A stretch of DNA of 64,000 nt from a virus. The notes beneath the pieces are model-generated. The model ran no database searches and was not told where the DNA came from. It was given only the letters and a program-made list of their open reading frames with translations. Shown here piece by piece: positions 49,869 through 58,414 of the stretch (position 1 is its first letter; each line of letters begins with the position of its first letter). The translations under genes and the position numbers were made by a program. The stretch spans positions 62,001 through 126,000 of IMG/VR virus record IMGVR_UViG_3300027741_000022, one strand, 5' to 3'.

Positions 49869-50570
49869 ATGAAGACCGCCTATAAAAACTTGATTAGCTG
49901 GATTAGCGACAACAAAAATTTGCGTGATACGGATATTGAGATTGGTGTTACTTCTATCAAGCTCAACCCGGATCAGGTAAAAACTCTTAACGATTTGATC
50001 AATCGCAAGAATGAACTTGAATCTGGCTTCGTTTTGTATAATACAATTAGAGCCAAAATGTATTATACAAGAAGAGGAGATAGTATTTGTGTTGACATTG
50101 GCAACAGGAACGAAGGGTGTTATTTTTGGGACAAAGACGGTCTTTACTATGTTAGTTTCGATCCAGAGATTGAAGTTATTGAAAAAGTTGCGGCACAAGG
50201 CACTGATCCTCTTGCCGTTCTTATCAAAGACGGTTTAAAGCGGATTATGGGATCGCCCGAAAACCTTTATCATGTTCAAGATTTCTTCAAGCCTTTTATT
50301 GAATCTCACTCAGAAGAGATTCTTGATTATCTCAACGGTATGAACGATCTTGTGCGGGAATTTGAGAAGTTTTTTATGGAAATTAAACTTCCATGCTGGA
50401 CTGATTGGTATGTTGAAGACGAAAACGGAAACTACGTTGAGCCTTGGGTTGATCCCAATTATTCTGCTGATTGTCACATTTGGTGTAATTTCAAGTACAA
50501 GTTACTTATGAAGGCTTTGAATCTTTTAGCCGAGGGCGAAGAAGTGTTTTTTGAAAAGCCTGTTGTATAA
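49869..50570 (+). CDS. hypothetical protein
   Basis: The 233-residue protein is mixed alpha/beta with a Trp-rich segment (CWTDWYVEDENGN). AAAGGA precedes it. No family is recognised. Confidence 0.65.
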   Translation: MKTAYKNLISWISDNKNLRDTDIEIGVTSIKLNPDQVKTLNDLINRKNELESGFVLYNTIRAKMYYTRRGDSICVDIGNRNEGCYFWDKDGLYYVSFDPEIEVIEKVAAQGTDPLAVLIKDGLKRIMGSPENLYHVQDFFKPFIESHSEEILDYLNGMNDLVREFEKFFMEIKLPCWTDWYVEDENGNYVEPWVDPNYSADCHIWCNFKYKLLMKALNLLAEGEEVFFEKPVV

Positions 50571-50645
50571 ATTTATGTCTGACGACAAAAAAACATGAAC
50601 AAGACCCCATCGATTAATCAAATTGAAAAATAGAAAGAAATATCA

Positions 50646-51710
50646 ATGACAACCGCTAGTGAAAATATCAAGCCATACGAAGCATACAAAATTCTTGAAA
50701 AGAATTCGTACAAAGATGAAGCTGAAAAGCAAAAGTTATTGGATATTATCAAGACTGATGCTGATTATGCTTACCTTTATGCGTGTAATGTAATCGAAGG
50801 TCGATGGGAAGAATGTGAAGAAGTAATCAAGACTAATCCTTGGAATGCTTGCTATTATGCCCGAGAGATAATCAAAGGTAGATGGATTGAAGCAGAAGAT
50901 ATTATTAAAACTGATTCAGGTAGTGCTTATGCTTACGCAAGACATGTAATCAAGGGTCGCTGGCTTGAAGCAGAAGATATTATTAAAAAAGACCCCACTA
51001 TTTGGTATTGCGACGTTGGCACTGTCATTTCTCTTTATGCAGGGGATGTAATTAAAGGTAGATGGATTGAAGCAGAAGATATTATTAAAACTGATCCATG
51101 TTGTGCTTTTTATTATGCTTTTCATGCAATCGAAGGCAGATGGCTTGAGGGTGAAGATATTATTAAAAATGATCCACAATGGGCTTATGAGTATGCTCAT
51201 TGTGTAATCAAAGATAGATGGATCGAAGCAGAAAATGTTATTAAAACTGATAAGTTTTATGCTTCTTATTATGCAAAATATGTAATCAAAGACGAAAGCT
51301 TTTGGGAAAAACGAGAAGAAGAATTAAAAAAGATTAAGGATGAATTGATTCTTAATGATCCATTAAAATTAATTAACGACATTCACCAAAGCCGTGTAGA
51401 ATACGAACGAATGCGTATTGAATCAGAAAAGAAACGAGAGCAAGAACGTATCGAAGCAGAAAAAGAAAAAGAGCGACAACGTATCGAAGCAGAAAAGGAA
51501 AAAGAGCGTCAAGAACAAATTAGACTGCAAAACATCAAAAACAAGCACCAAAATTTAAATGATTGGCTATCAAAGATACAATCTTTGATCAACGAACACA
51601 ATATTGACGTCAGTTCGTTGATTCCAAACCAAGAAAATGATTTTTGTGAAATTGATGTTAAGAAAAAGATTATGGAATACGTTGCAGACCATATCCCTGT
51701 GACGGTCTGA
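50646..51710 (+). CDS. helical-repeat protein, best member of the family
   Basis: The 354-residue protein has about seven regular repeats of roughly 22-37 residues, for example AYAYARHVIKGRWLEAEDII and NACYYAREIIKGRWIEAEDI, followed by a long charged coiled coil (residues about 220-300) and a small C-terminal domain. The regular tandem suggests recent expansion. Five proteins in the window share the repeat. Confidence 0.75.
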   Translation: MTTASENIKPYEAYKILEKNSYKDEAEKQKLLDIIKTDADYAYLYACNVIEGRWEECEEVIKTNPWNACYYAREIIKGRWIEAEDIIKTDSGSAYAYARHVIKGRWLEAEDIIKKDPTIWYCDVGTVISLYAGDVIKGRWIEAEDIIKTDPCCAFYYAFHAIEGRWLEGEDIIKNDPQWAYEYAHCVIKDRWIEAENVIKTDKFYASYYAKYVIKDESFWEKREEELKKIKDELILNDPLKLINDIHQSRVEYERMRIESEKKREQERIEAEKEKERQRIEAEKEKERQEQIRLQNIKNKHQNLNDWLSKIQSLINEHNIDVSSLIPNQENDFCEIDVKKKIMEYVADHIPVTV

Positions 51711-51755
51711 GATTGGCAATCAACTAATACCCTTAAAAAAGAAAGAAAGAAAAAA

Positions 51756-52118
51756 ATGACAAATAAGAATGAATGGTTTTTTTTGTTCAATGATGGTGGA
51801 GTTTTGCCAACCTTTATTCGATTCACTACCAATAAAACCAACGATGAAATCAAAAAGAATTACGGTGGCAACAACAACTACTGCTCCAATGATGACGGTA
51901 GGCTGTTAGTCAGTGTTTGGTATTGCGATGAATATACAAGTGATTATAACGAGCTTGGTCACGATCTTGTCAATCACGGCGCCTCTTGTGGTGTTTATGA
52001 TGCGAATGACAAACGTCTTAACTTCCTAAATGCCAAAACAATTCCAACGGTTGATCTGGACGATGTTATGTCTCAGCCAGTTGTCAATGATACTGGCTAT
52101 TATGATTTGACTTGGTGA
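51756..52118 (+). CDS. hypothetical protein
   Basis: The 120-residue protein (NEWFFLFNDGGVLPTFI...) is a beta-rich protein with an AAGAAAGAAAG leader. No family is recognised. Confidence 0.6.
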   Translation: MTNKNEWFFLFNDGGVLPTFIRFTTNKTNDEIKKNYGGNNNYCSNDDGRLLVSVWYCDEYTSDYNELGHDLVNHGASCGVYDANDKRLNFLNAKTIPTVDLDDVMSQPVVNDTGYYDLTW

Positions 52119-52129
52119 TCTATAATACT

Positions 52130-52393
52130 ATGCCATACATTATCAAAAGCCAGATCAAGAAATACACGGTCAACAGTCACATGAAAGTTGTGTGTGTTTT
52201 TCAAGATGAGAAACTCGCCAGGTTTTATCTCAATAAACTTGCTGAGGAAGATAAGCTCAGGGTTGAAAACGATAGACTTATTCGCAGCACTGAAAAACAG
52301 GATAGTGGTTTTCGTAATCCACCCCGAGAGTTTTTTATTGAACACTATGAGTTCATGGATGATAAGGTTATGTTGAGTTCTTTTGAAGGTTGA
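52130..52393 (+). CDS. hypothetical protein
   Basis: The 87-residue alpha/beta protein (PYIIKSQIKKYTVNSHMKV...) starts at ATG 52130, 11 nt after the previous stop. It is the last gene before the Tas-like gene. Confidence 0.55.
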   Translation: MPYIIKSQIKKYTVNSHMKVVCVFQDEKLARFYLNKLAEEDKLRVENDRLIRSTEKQDSGFRNPPREFFIEHYEFMDDKVMLSSFEG

Positions 52394-52423
52394 TTTTTTC
52401 ACAAATAGAAAGAGATAATAAAA

Positions 52424-53338
52424 ATGGAAAAGAAGAAGTGTCCCACTTGTGGTAAGGGTATTTCAAGCAAGAAGATTGCCGATAGCTTGATGCCGGATAG
52501 CTTGACGAATCTTGGTACTGTTACTAGGCTCAATAAAGATCTTACTAACAAGATCCAGACCCTCACTAAGGATGAAGTGAGGTATATTGTTGATTACTAT
52601 TATATGATTCAAGAGAATCGTAAGCGAAGCACAAATCAAATCAGTGCTTTTGGCAAGGATAAAGAGCCTCATGAACTGTTTAGCTTCTTGAACGATCAAA
52701 CAGAAGTTCTTGAAACTCAAATCAAGCGGGCTATGGATTATTGGACTGATAGCTTTTTGGTTGCAAAGATTTTGAAGGACAAGGTTTATGGCATTGGTCC
52801 TGTTATTACTGCTGGTCTTGTTGCTCATATTGATATCAATAAGGCAAAGACTGCTGGTGCTATTTGGCGATATGCTGGACTTGATCCAACAAGCAAATGG
52901 GAAAAGGGGCAAAAGCGTCCTTGGAACGCAAGCCTTAAAACCTTGTGCTGGAAGGTTGGACAGAGTTTTATGAAGTTCTCTGGTAAGGAGCAGTGCTTTT
53001 ATGGTAAGCTGTACCAGAAGCAGAAAGAGTTTCTTGTAAACAAGAACAACGAGAATGGATTCAAAGAGCTTTCTGAATCTGTCTTGGATTCAAAGAACTT
53101 CAAGAACAAGGAAGTTTTGGCTAAGTATAAGAGTGGAACTTTGCCAGATGGTCATGTTGATGCTATGGCAAGGCGTTGGGTTGTTAAGTTGTTTTTGAGC
53201 AATGTTCATGAGCTTTGGTGTAAGGTTGAGGGTATTGATTGCCCCAAGCCTTATGTTATGGCTCATTTGGGACACGTTCATCACATTATTCAGCCTGATC
53301 TGCTTGATATTGACAGTTACTTGAAGAAAGAAGATTGA
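52424..53338 (+). CDS. tas: Tas-like (TIGR-associated) Nop-domain protein
   Basis: The 304-residue protein has a short CxxC start (KCPTCGKG), a helical segment (residues 83-120) and a helix-hairpin-helix core VYGIGPVITAGLVAHIDI followed by IWRYAGLDP. That core is typical of the IS110/IS116 transposase C-terminal domain and of the Nop domain of box C/D RNP proteins. There is no RuvC or HNH nuclease, so it is not a normal IS110 transposase and would correspond to a TasA-like form. The TGA stop lies inside the first repeat of the 36-bp dual-spacer array. These facts match RNA-guided TIGR-Tas loci of phages. The fold assignment is by motif only. Confidence 0.8.
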   Translation: MEKKKCPTCGKGISSKKIADSLMPDSLTNLGTVTRLNKDLTNKIQTLTKDEVRYIVDYYYMIQENRKRSTNQISAFGKDKEPHELFSFLNDQTEVLETQIKRAMDYWTDSFLVAKILKDKVYGIGPVITAGLVAHIDINKAKTAGAIWRYAGLDPTSKWEKGQKRPWNASLKTLCWKVGQSFMKFSGKEQCFYGKLYQKQKEFLVNKNNENGFKELSESVLDSKNFKNKEVLAKYKSGTLPDGHVDAMARRWVVKLFLSNVHELWCKVEGIDCPKPYVMAHLGHVHHIIQPDLLDIDSYLKKED

Positions 53339-54993
53339 ACCATGCTCGTCGATTTTAACATGAGTTTTGAGTGAACCACTAATCTTGATTTTAACAGACT
53401 CCAAGAGTGAACCAAAGTACGCGATTTTTAACAAGCGGATAGAGTGAACCAGCGTTTCAGATTTTAACAAAATATTCGAGTGAACCACCGCGATTGATTT
53501 TAACAAACTGGAAGAGTGAACCATGCGTTATGATTTTAACAACAACAGAGAGTGAACCATTTTTGCGGATTTTAACAACAGGTGAGAGTGAACCAAGGAC
53601 GAAAATTTCAACAACCTGCTTGAGTGAACCAAGGATTCCGATTTTAACACTTCGCAAGAGTGAACCTTTCCTGCCGATTTAGCACAATGCCTGAGTGAAC
53701 CATCAAAGTTGATTTTAACAGAGATGACGAGTGAACCATACCCGCTGATTTTAACAGTCCGCAAGAGTGAACCATCGAATCGGATTTTAACAACTGAGAT
53801 GAGTGAACCAACAAAGGAGATTTTAACATCAAGGTGGAGTGAACCAGTTTTTTGGATTTTAACAAATTGCGGGAGTGAACCACGAAAACAGATTTTAACA
53901 TAATCCGAGAGTGAATGGATTGATTTTAACAGTGGTAGAGAGCGAACCAGAATTGAGGATTTTGCATAGATGACGAGTGAACCAGCCATCAGGATTTTAA
54001 CACGCTGTACGAGTGAACCACTTGATATGATTTAGCAATATGTACGAGTGAACCATACGACTGGATTTTAACACACTACCCGAGTGAACCATGCGCGAAG
54101 ATTTTAACAGCATCAACGAGTGAACCACCAGAAGTGATTTTAAACAACTGAGGCGAGTGAACCACATTGGTCGATTTTAACACGGCAAACGAGTGAACCA
54201 CGCGGCTCGATTTTAACAAGCAAGGCGAGTGAACCATGCTCTTTGATTTTAACATGGGTTAAGAAGTGAACCAATCGACGCGATTTTTAACACGCCTCCC
54301 GAGTGAACCAGGGTTTCAGATTTTAACAAAATATTCGAGTGAACCACTTGATATGATTTAGCAATATGTACGAGTGAACCAAATTTCTTGATTTTAACAG
54401 GCGTGTAGAGTGAACCATACGCGACGATTTTAACAGCATCGAGGAGTGAACCACCAGAAGTGATTTTAAACAACGGAGGCGAGTGAACCACAGTGGTCAA
54501 TTTTAACACAGCAAACGAGTGAACCAACCTCGCATATTTTTAACAAACTGGACGAGTGAACCATTCGAATTGATTTTACACAGTGGAAGAGTGAACCAAA
54601 GTTTTTGATTTTAACATGATTCCAGAGTGAACCACGAAGTCTGATTTTTAACAGGCTGCCAGAGTGAACCATTTTTGGGATTTTAACAAAACGTCAGAGT
54701 GAACCAGCGAGCCAGATTTTTAACAAAGTACCAGAGTGAACCACCCTGCACTATTTTAACACCCACGGCGAGTGAACCATCGACAAGGATTTTACATGCA
54801 ATACTAGTGAACCAGTTCGCAGGATTTTAACACGCAGAAGGAGTGAACCATTTCGGACGATTTTAACATAATTGATGAGTGAACCAAGCTTGTTGATTTT
54901 AACAGGGTAGCCGAGTGAACCATCTTTGAAGATTTTACACAAAAGCCGAGTGAACCATATCCGCTGATTTTAAAAACGGAAAAGAGTGAACCA
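53333..54993 (+). repeat. TIGR-like array: about 46 units of 36 bp with two spacers each
   Basis: Each unit is GAGTGAACCA, 8 variable bases, GATTTTAACA, 8 variable bases. The two decamers match each other at 6 of 10 positions (GAnTnnAnCA), so the array also has an 18-bp pseudo-period. Most spacers differ. Variant blocks include GATTTAGCA and GATTTTTAACA. The array begins inside the tas stop region and its last half-repeat ends 2 nt before ATG 54996. In TIGR-Tas loci, tandem units are processed to 36-nt guide RNAs with two short spacers, which is the same length and layout as here. Confidence 0.88.
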
Positions 54994-54995
54994 AA

Positions 54996-55157
54996 ATGAC
55001 TAAATTAATCATGACAATTAGAGTTGCAGTTGATCTTGACAATCAAGATGCTATTGACGATGCTGTGGATAGCCTGGACGTTACTATAGTCGATCGATCA
55101 ATCGATCAATATGCCAATGTAGAGATACTGTCCAGTTCTATTGATGAGATAAGATAA
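54996..55157 (+). CDS. small hypothetical protein after the array (53 aa)
   Basis: The frame (TKLIMTIRVAVDLDNQDAI...) starts 2 nt after the last repeat and is followed by the HTH gene after 3 nt. The repeat itself supplies a GAG sequence at ribosome-site distance. It is a beta/alpha acidic peptide. Confidence 0.6.
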   Translation: MTKLIMTIRVAVDLDNQDAIDDAVDSLDVTIVDRSIDQYANVEILSSSIDEIR

Positions 55158-55160
55158 AAC

Positions 55161-55403
55161 ATGAAACAAGAAAACAAAGATCTATTAAAAAGTTTCAAAG
55201 CTGCCAAAAAAAGAACTGACACGCGGGTTTTTGTCGAAACCGTTGTAGATGTGTGGCAAAAAGGCGGAGATATTAAAACAGTTGCAGAAGAACTTGGTAT
55301 TACTCCTGGTGCTGTTAGAAGTAGAATCAAGAGCCTGAGGAGCAAGGTCACCGCTTGGGGCAGTTATGGTGTAGAAATTCCTGAGTTTCCGAAAAAGGTT
55401 TAA
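55161..55403 (+). CDS. helix-turn-helix regulator, paralogue of 24184 gene
   Basis: The 80-residue protein has KTVAEELGITPGAVRSRIK as a helix-turn-helix and an IPEFPKK end shared with the 24184 protein. It follows the array and could regulate the locus, but this is only position-based. Confidence 0.7.
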   Translation: MKQENKDLLKSFKAAKKRTDTRVFVETVVDVWQKGGDIKTVAEELGITPGAVRSRIKSLRSKVTAWGSYGVEIPEFPKKV

Positions 55404-56710
55404 TGATGCTGGACAAGATTAAAAACTCAGAAGTTTATTCAAAAATTAAACTTCTTGATAATCAAAGAACAAGCATGGCTGAAATTCTGGGTGAGGTTAA
55501 GAGCCACCACCAGTTTTATATTGACTTCTTGCTTGGTTTTATTCGGAATAAGCCCAATGCTTTGAAGGAAGATATTCGATATGCCCTGGACGTTGCTTCT
55601 TTTTATAAGGATAAGCCTGAACAGTTTGAGTACAAAAGTTTAAAGCCAATAGAATTGGGTGAGAAAAAATTCAAGGAAATTGCTAAAGCTTTTAATGAAA
55701 AGATAATTTCTAAGAACAAAAGTAAAATTCAAAAAGCAAAGCAAAAAGGCAAACTCATAGATAATGTAACCGTTGATGTTATCTATGAGGATAATGAATA
55801 TAAGCTGTATTTTATCCCAAAGCTCAAAAATGATTACTCAAAAGAAGAGCTAAATATCCAGCATTTGAAGTTTTGTTTTGTGGGATACGGAACAGAATGG
55901 TGTACGGCTCATCCTTCAGGCAATTATTATGAAGATTATGTCACACACGACATTTATACTCTTCACTTTAAAAACAAACCACACTCACAGTTCAACTTAG
56001 TGGGTGAAGAACTAAAAGAAATAGATCAAATGATGGATAGGGAAGATGAATATATTTCTGTTTTAAACCCGAAAATAATTTCTATCCTTGAAAAAGCTAC
56101 TGGTAAATCTGTTGATTTTAACAAATATCACCTGGCTGGAAAATATCGTCAAAAATTAGAGCATTTATCTGATGATGATAAAGCAAAAGCTATGTTTGAA
56201 ATAGAGCTCGAAGGAGATAAGCCTATTTACGAAAAAACAGAATTAGAATTAAAATTAGTTAAGGATATAATTTATTACTACAATTTACACGAAAATAAAT
56301 TGTTGGGAAAATTTGCATATGATAAATACAATAAAAATCTTCTCGCAATGTCATTATATTTGAACACAATCCTGAAAAGCAGATGGATAGAAGCAGAACC
56401 TGAAATTTTGAAAAATCTTTTGTCCTCGGACAAAACAGAAGCAGAGTTTGCTATTTCGTTTGTTGTAACATATGCAGAAAAAATCTTAAAAGGTAGATGG
56501 ATAGAAGCAGAACCTAACATTTTGAAAAATTCAGCTTTTGCTTATTTGTATGCAAGGCATGTTATAAAAGGCAGATGGATAGAAGCGGAAAAAAGCACGT
56601 TTAGCATTAATGATATTAATCGTGTGCTTTATGCAAGCGAAATGTTTGGCAATGATTATGAAGCTTATGAAGAATTTCAAAATGCAATCAAAACAAGCGA
56701 AATATCTTGA
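55403..56710 (+). CDS. PcfJ-like/helical-repeat protein
   Basis: The 435-residue protein has a helical N-terminus, a centre with GYGTEWCTAHPSGNYYEDYV and LYTLHFKNKPHSQFNLV-like strands (loosely like the late rIIB/PcfJ region) and C-terminal repeats ILKGRWIEAEPNILKN and YARHVIKGRWIEAEK of the local repeat family. Start overlaps the HTH gene stop (TAATG). Confidence 0.62.
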   Translation: MMLDKIKNSEVYSKIKLLDNQRTSMAEILGEVKSHHQFYIDFLLGFIRNKPNALKEDIRYALDVASFYKDKPEQFEYKSLKPIELGEKKFKEIAKAFNEKIISKNKSKIQKAKQKGKLIDNVTVDVIYEDNEYKLYFIPKLKNDYSKEELNIQHLKFCFVGYGTEWCTAHPSGNYYEDYVTHDIYTLHFKNKPHSQFNLVGEELKEIDQMMDREDEYISVLNPKIISILEKATGKSVDFNKYHLAGKYRQKLEHLSDDDKAKAMFEIELEGDKPIYEKTELELKLVKDIIYYYNLHENKLLGKFAYDKYNKNLLAMSLYLNTILKSRWIEAEPEILKNLLSSDKTEAEFAISFVVTYAEKILKGRWIEAEPNILKNSAFAYLYARHVIKGRWIEAEKSTFSINDINRVLYASEMFGNDYEAYEEFQNAIKTSEIS

Positions 56711-56781
56711 AGCATCTTAATGATTAACACAAAAAATATAACTTGAAACTTTCAAAAGAGATGCTAAAATAGAAACACGAA

Positions 56782-56799
56782 GTTTCCTCCCGGTACGCT
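56782..56799 (+). promoter_or_regulatory. 18-bp phage element, copy 12 (consensus)
   Basis: Exact copy 61 nt before ATG 56861. TCCCG can pair with CGGGA 17 nt downstream. Confidence 0.65.
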
Positions 56800-56860
56800 C
56801 TGAGTGTGTCGGGACGGTAGAACAGAACACATAAGAAAGGTTAGTTATAAGCGGATTTTG

Positions 56861-56977
56861 ATGGAAATGGCAAAGAGCGGAATGAATCGACCGCTTTCTA
56901 AGAATTTTTGGATTATGGGATACAATTCTGATTTTACAAAGATTATCAAGAAGATTAGACCCGATTGGTTTAAGTAA
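56861..56977 (+). CDS. small basic protein (38 aa)
   Basis: The frame MEMAKSGMNRPLSKNFWIMG, then TKIIKKIRPDWF, is basic and compact. It is the first gene after the element. Confidence 0.55.
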   Translation: MEMAKSGMNRPLSKNFWIMGYNSDFTKIIKKIRPDWFK

Positions 56978-56997
56978 TACATTATAAGGAGTTTATT

Positions 56998-57279
56998 ATG
57001 AGCACAGTTACTGACACGATAATTAAGTGCGATTTGCAGGACTTCCATACGGGCGACAAAACACTGATCCCCTGTACCATTGAGTTGAAAAACGGGTCGA
57101 TCTATATTCGCCCGGAAGGATATGGCGACTGCGGGACTGAGGACGGTTTTGGTTGTCCGGTTATTATTGAGTATTATGAGGGCAGTATTCGGGTAGTTGT
57201 GTGGGGCGATATCAATTCAGAAGATCCCACAGTTAATGTTAAACTCGATAATGCCCATGAATCAAAACGTCGTGACTAA
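56998..57279 (+). CDS. hypothetical protein
   Basis: The 93-residue beta-rich protein (IIKCDLQDFHTGDKTLIPCT...) follows AAGGAG. Its sequence is richer in G and C than its neighbours. No family is recognised. Confidence 0.65.
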   Translation: MSTVTDTIIKCDLQDFHTGDKTLIPCTIELKNGSIYIRPEGYGDCGTEDGFGCPVIIEYYEGSIRVVVWGDINSEDPTVNVKLDNAHESKRRD

Positions 57280-57305
57280 TTGTTTACATTTATAAGGAGT
57301 TTATT

Positions 57306-57611
57306 GTGAATACTGATACTGAAAAGAAGAAGAAGTATACAGCTAGTTTTACTGTAACGAAGTCGTTTGGGGTTGAGGTTGTTTTTGAAGCCCCAAATGA
57401 TGAAATTGCAGCAGAAATGGCTAGTGATATGGCACAAGACGATAGCGAATTCATTTCTGATAATTGTGATCTAGACACGGAATCTGTTCAGTCTATTGTT
57501 CTGGACAATAAGCCCTATGGCGATAGTCAGGAAACTAAAGTAGATCGTGAAGTTTCAAGGTGGTGCGATCAGTGGCTTGAAGATCGAGCAGAAGAAGAAT
57601 CGGAAGATTGA
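57306..57611 (+). CDS. hypothetical acidic protein
   Basis: A GTG start follows AAGGAG. The 101-residue protein begins KKKKYTASFTVTKSFGVEVV and becomes acidic (EDRAEEESED). Confidence 0.62.
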   Translation: MNTDTEKKKKYTASFTVTKSFGVEVVFEAPNDEIAAEMASDMAQDDSEFISDNCDLDTESVQSIVLDNKPYGDSQETKVDREVSRWCDQWLEDRAEEESED

Positions 57612-57618
57612 TTGATTT

Positions 57619-57890
57619 GGGTGATTAGCTCAACGGTAGAGCAATCGGCTTTAAAATTAAGAGTGCCTGAAAGGAAACTTTTGGAGTAGAACTGCTCAAA
57701 TTCGGTGAAGGCTTAACTGCTAATACCGAGCCAAGCCTAAGAGATTAGGAAGGTGTAGAGACTTGACGGGCAGCACCTAAAGTCGAAAGACAATGGCGAA
57801 GGTAAAGTCCAGACTACAAACCGCAAGGGCAGTGAAAACTGTAGTAGTACGTTAACCGATTGGTTGAAAGTTCGAATCTTTCATCACCCA
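57619..57890 (+). tRNA. tRNA-Lys (UUU) split by a group I intron
   Basis: Exon 1 is 57619-57651 and exon 2 is 57852-57890. The joined tRNA has acceptor GGGTGAT/ATCACCC with discriminator A, D arm GCTC/GAGC, anticodon stem ATCGG/CCGAT, loop CTTTTAA (as in bacterial tRNA-Lys) and T arm GAAAG-TTCGAAT-CTTTC. CCA is not encoded. Confidence 0.92.
57652..57851 (+). ncRNA. group I intron in tRNA-Lys
   Basis: The 200-nt insert shares the conserved core of the other two tRNA introns (TCGGTGAAGGC, AATACCGAGCCAAGCC, GGTGTAGAGACTTGACGG, AAGTCCAGAC). It ends in G and places a U-G pair at the 5' site. It sits between anticodon bases 34 and 35. No open frame is inside. Confidence 0.93.
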
Positions 57891-57989
57891 CTTTTTATTT
57901 GTTCTTTGACAATTTAAATTTTAAAAGAACTGAAGCACATACTATATTAGAGTATAGGATTTATAATCCATTACTTTAAGGAGGTATCT

Positions 57990-58403
57990 GTGCACAGTAA
58001 AAGGAAAGGAAATATAGGACAATTTGGTGTAGGACTAGCCTTGTCTAAGTTGGGCTATTCAATCTTTACAGAAGAAGGGGATATTTCTAAGATTGATTTA
58101 ATAGCAGAAAAAAATAATAATTTATTGAAAATTCAATGTAAAGCGGTAACACCTTCTTCAAAAGGATTTATACCAATTCCTTTGAAAAAAAGTGGACCTA
58201 ACTACCAGTTCAAGTATAATTCTAAAATGTTTGATTATTTTGGAGTTTACGATTTAGAAGATGGCTCTGTATATTTGATACCATCTTCTGTGCTAGACAG
58301 CCACAACAATATGTTTAGCTTAAGAAAATCAAAACCTAAAAATAACCAAATAGTTGGTGTGAATTATGCAGAGGACTATCTAGTTAAAAATATACTTGGA
58401 TAA
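57990..58403 (+). CDS. PD-(D/E)XK endonuclease, probable homing enzyme
   Basis: A GTG start follows AAGGAGG. The 137-residue protein has GQFGVGLALSKLGY, then DISKIDLIAE and LLKIQCKAV, the D...QxK core of the PD-(D/E)XK group that includes the cyanobacterial intron enzyme I-SspI. It lies between two intron-bearing tRNA genes. The introns lack their own endonuclease gene, so this protein probably spreads one or more of them by cutting intronless tRNA genes. Confidence 0.78.
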   Translation: MHSKRKGNIGQFGVGLALSKLGYSIFTEEGDISKIDLIAEKNNNLLKIQCKAVTPSSKGFIPIPLKKSGPNYQFKYNSKMFDYFGVYDLEDGSVYLIPSSVLDSHNNMFSLRKSKPKNNQIVGVNYAEDYLVKNILG

Positions 58404-58414
58404 AAACAAAACAC

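Noticed and set aside
52424-53338. Ordinary IS110 transposase
   Set aside because: The N-terminal RuvC-like DEDD domain is absent, and no insertion-sequence ends are visible. The flanking array points to Tas.
53457-54942. Several long open frames through the repeat array, on both strands, with GSL...VKI and MVHS...LLKS repeats
   Set aside because: The 36-bp period is a multiple of 3, so any frame free of stops repeats a 12-residue pattern. The variable spacers give random residues, and no start or ribosome site fits.
53333-54993. CRISPR array
   Set aside because: There are two different short repeats per unit with 8-base spacers and no cas genes. CRISPR repeats and spacers are much longer.
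57619-57890. Suppressor tRNA reading UAA, from reading the loop as CTTTAAA without an intron
   Set aside because: The intron boundary with U-G at the 5' site and terminal G gives CTTTTAA, the normal tRNA-Lys loop.
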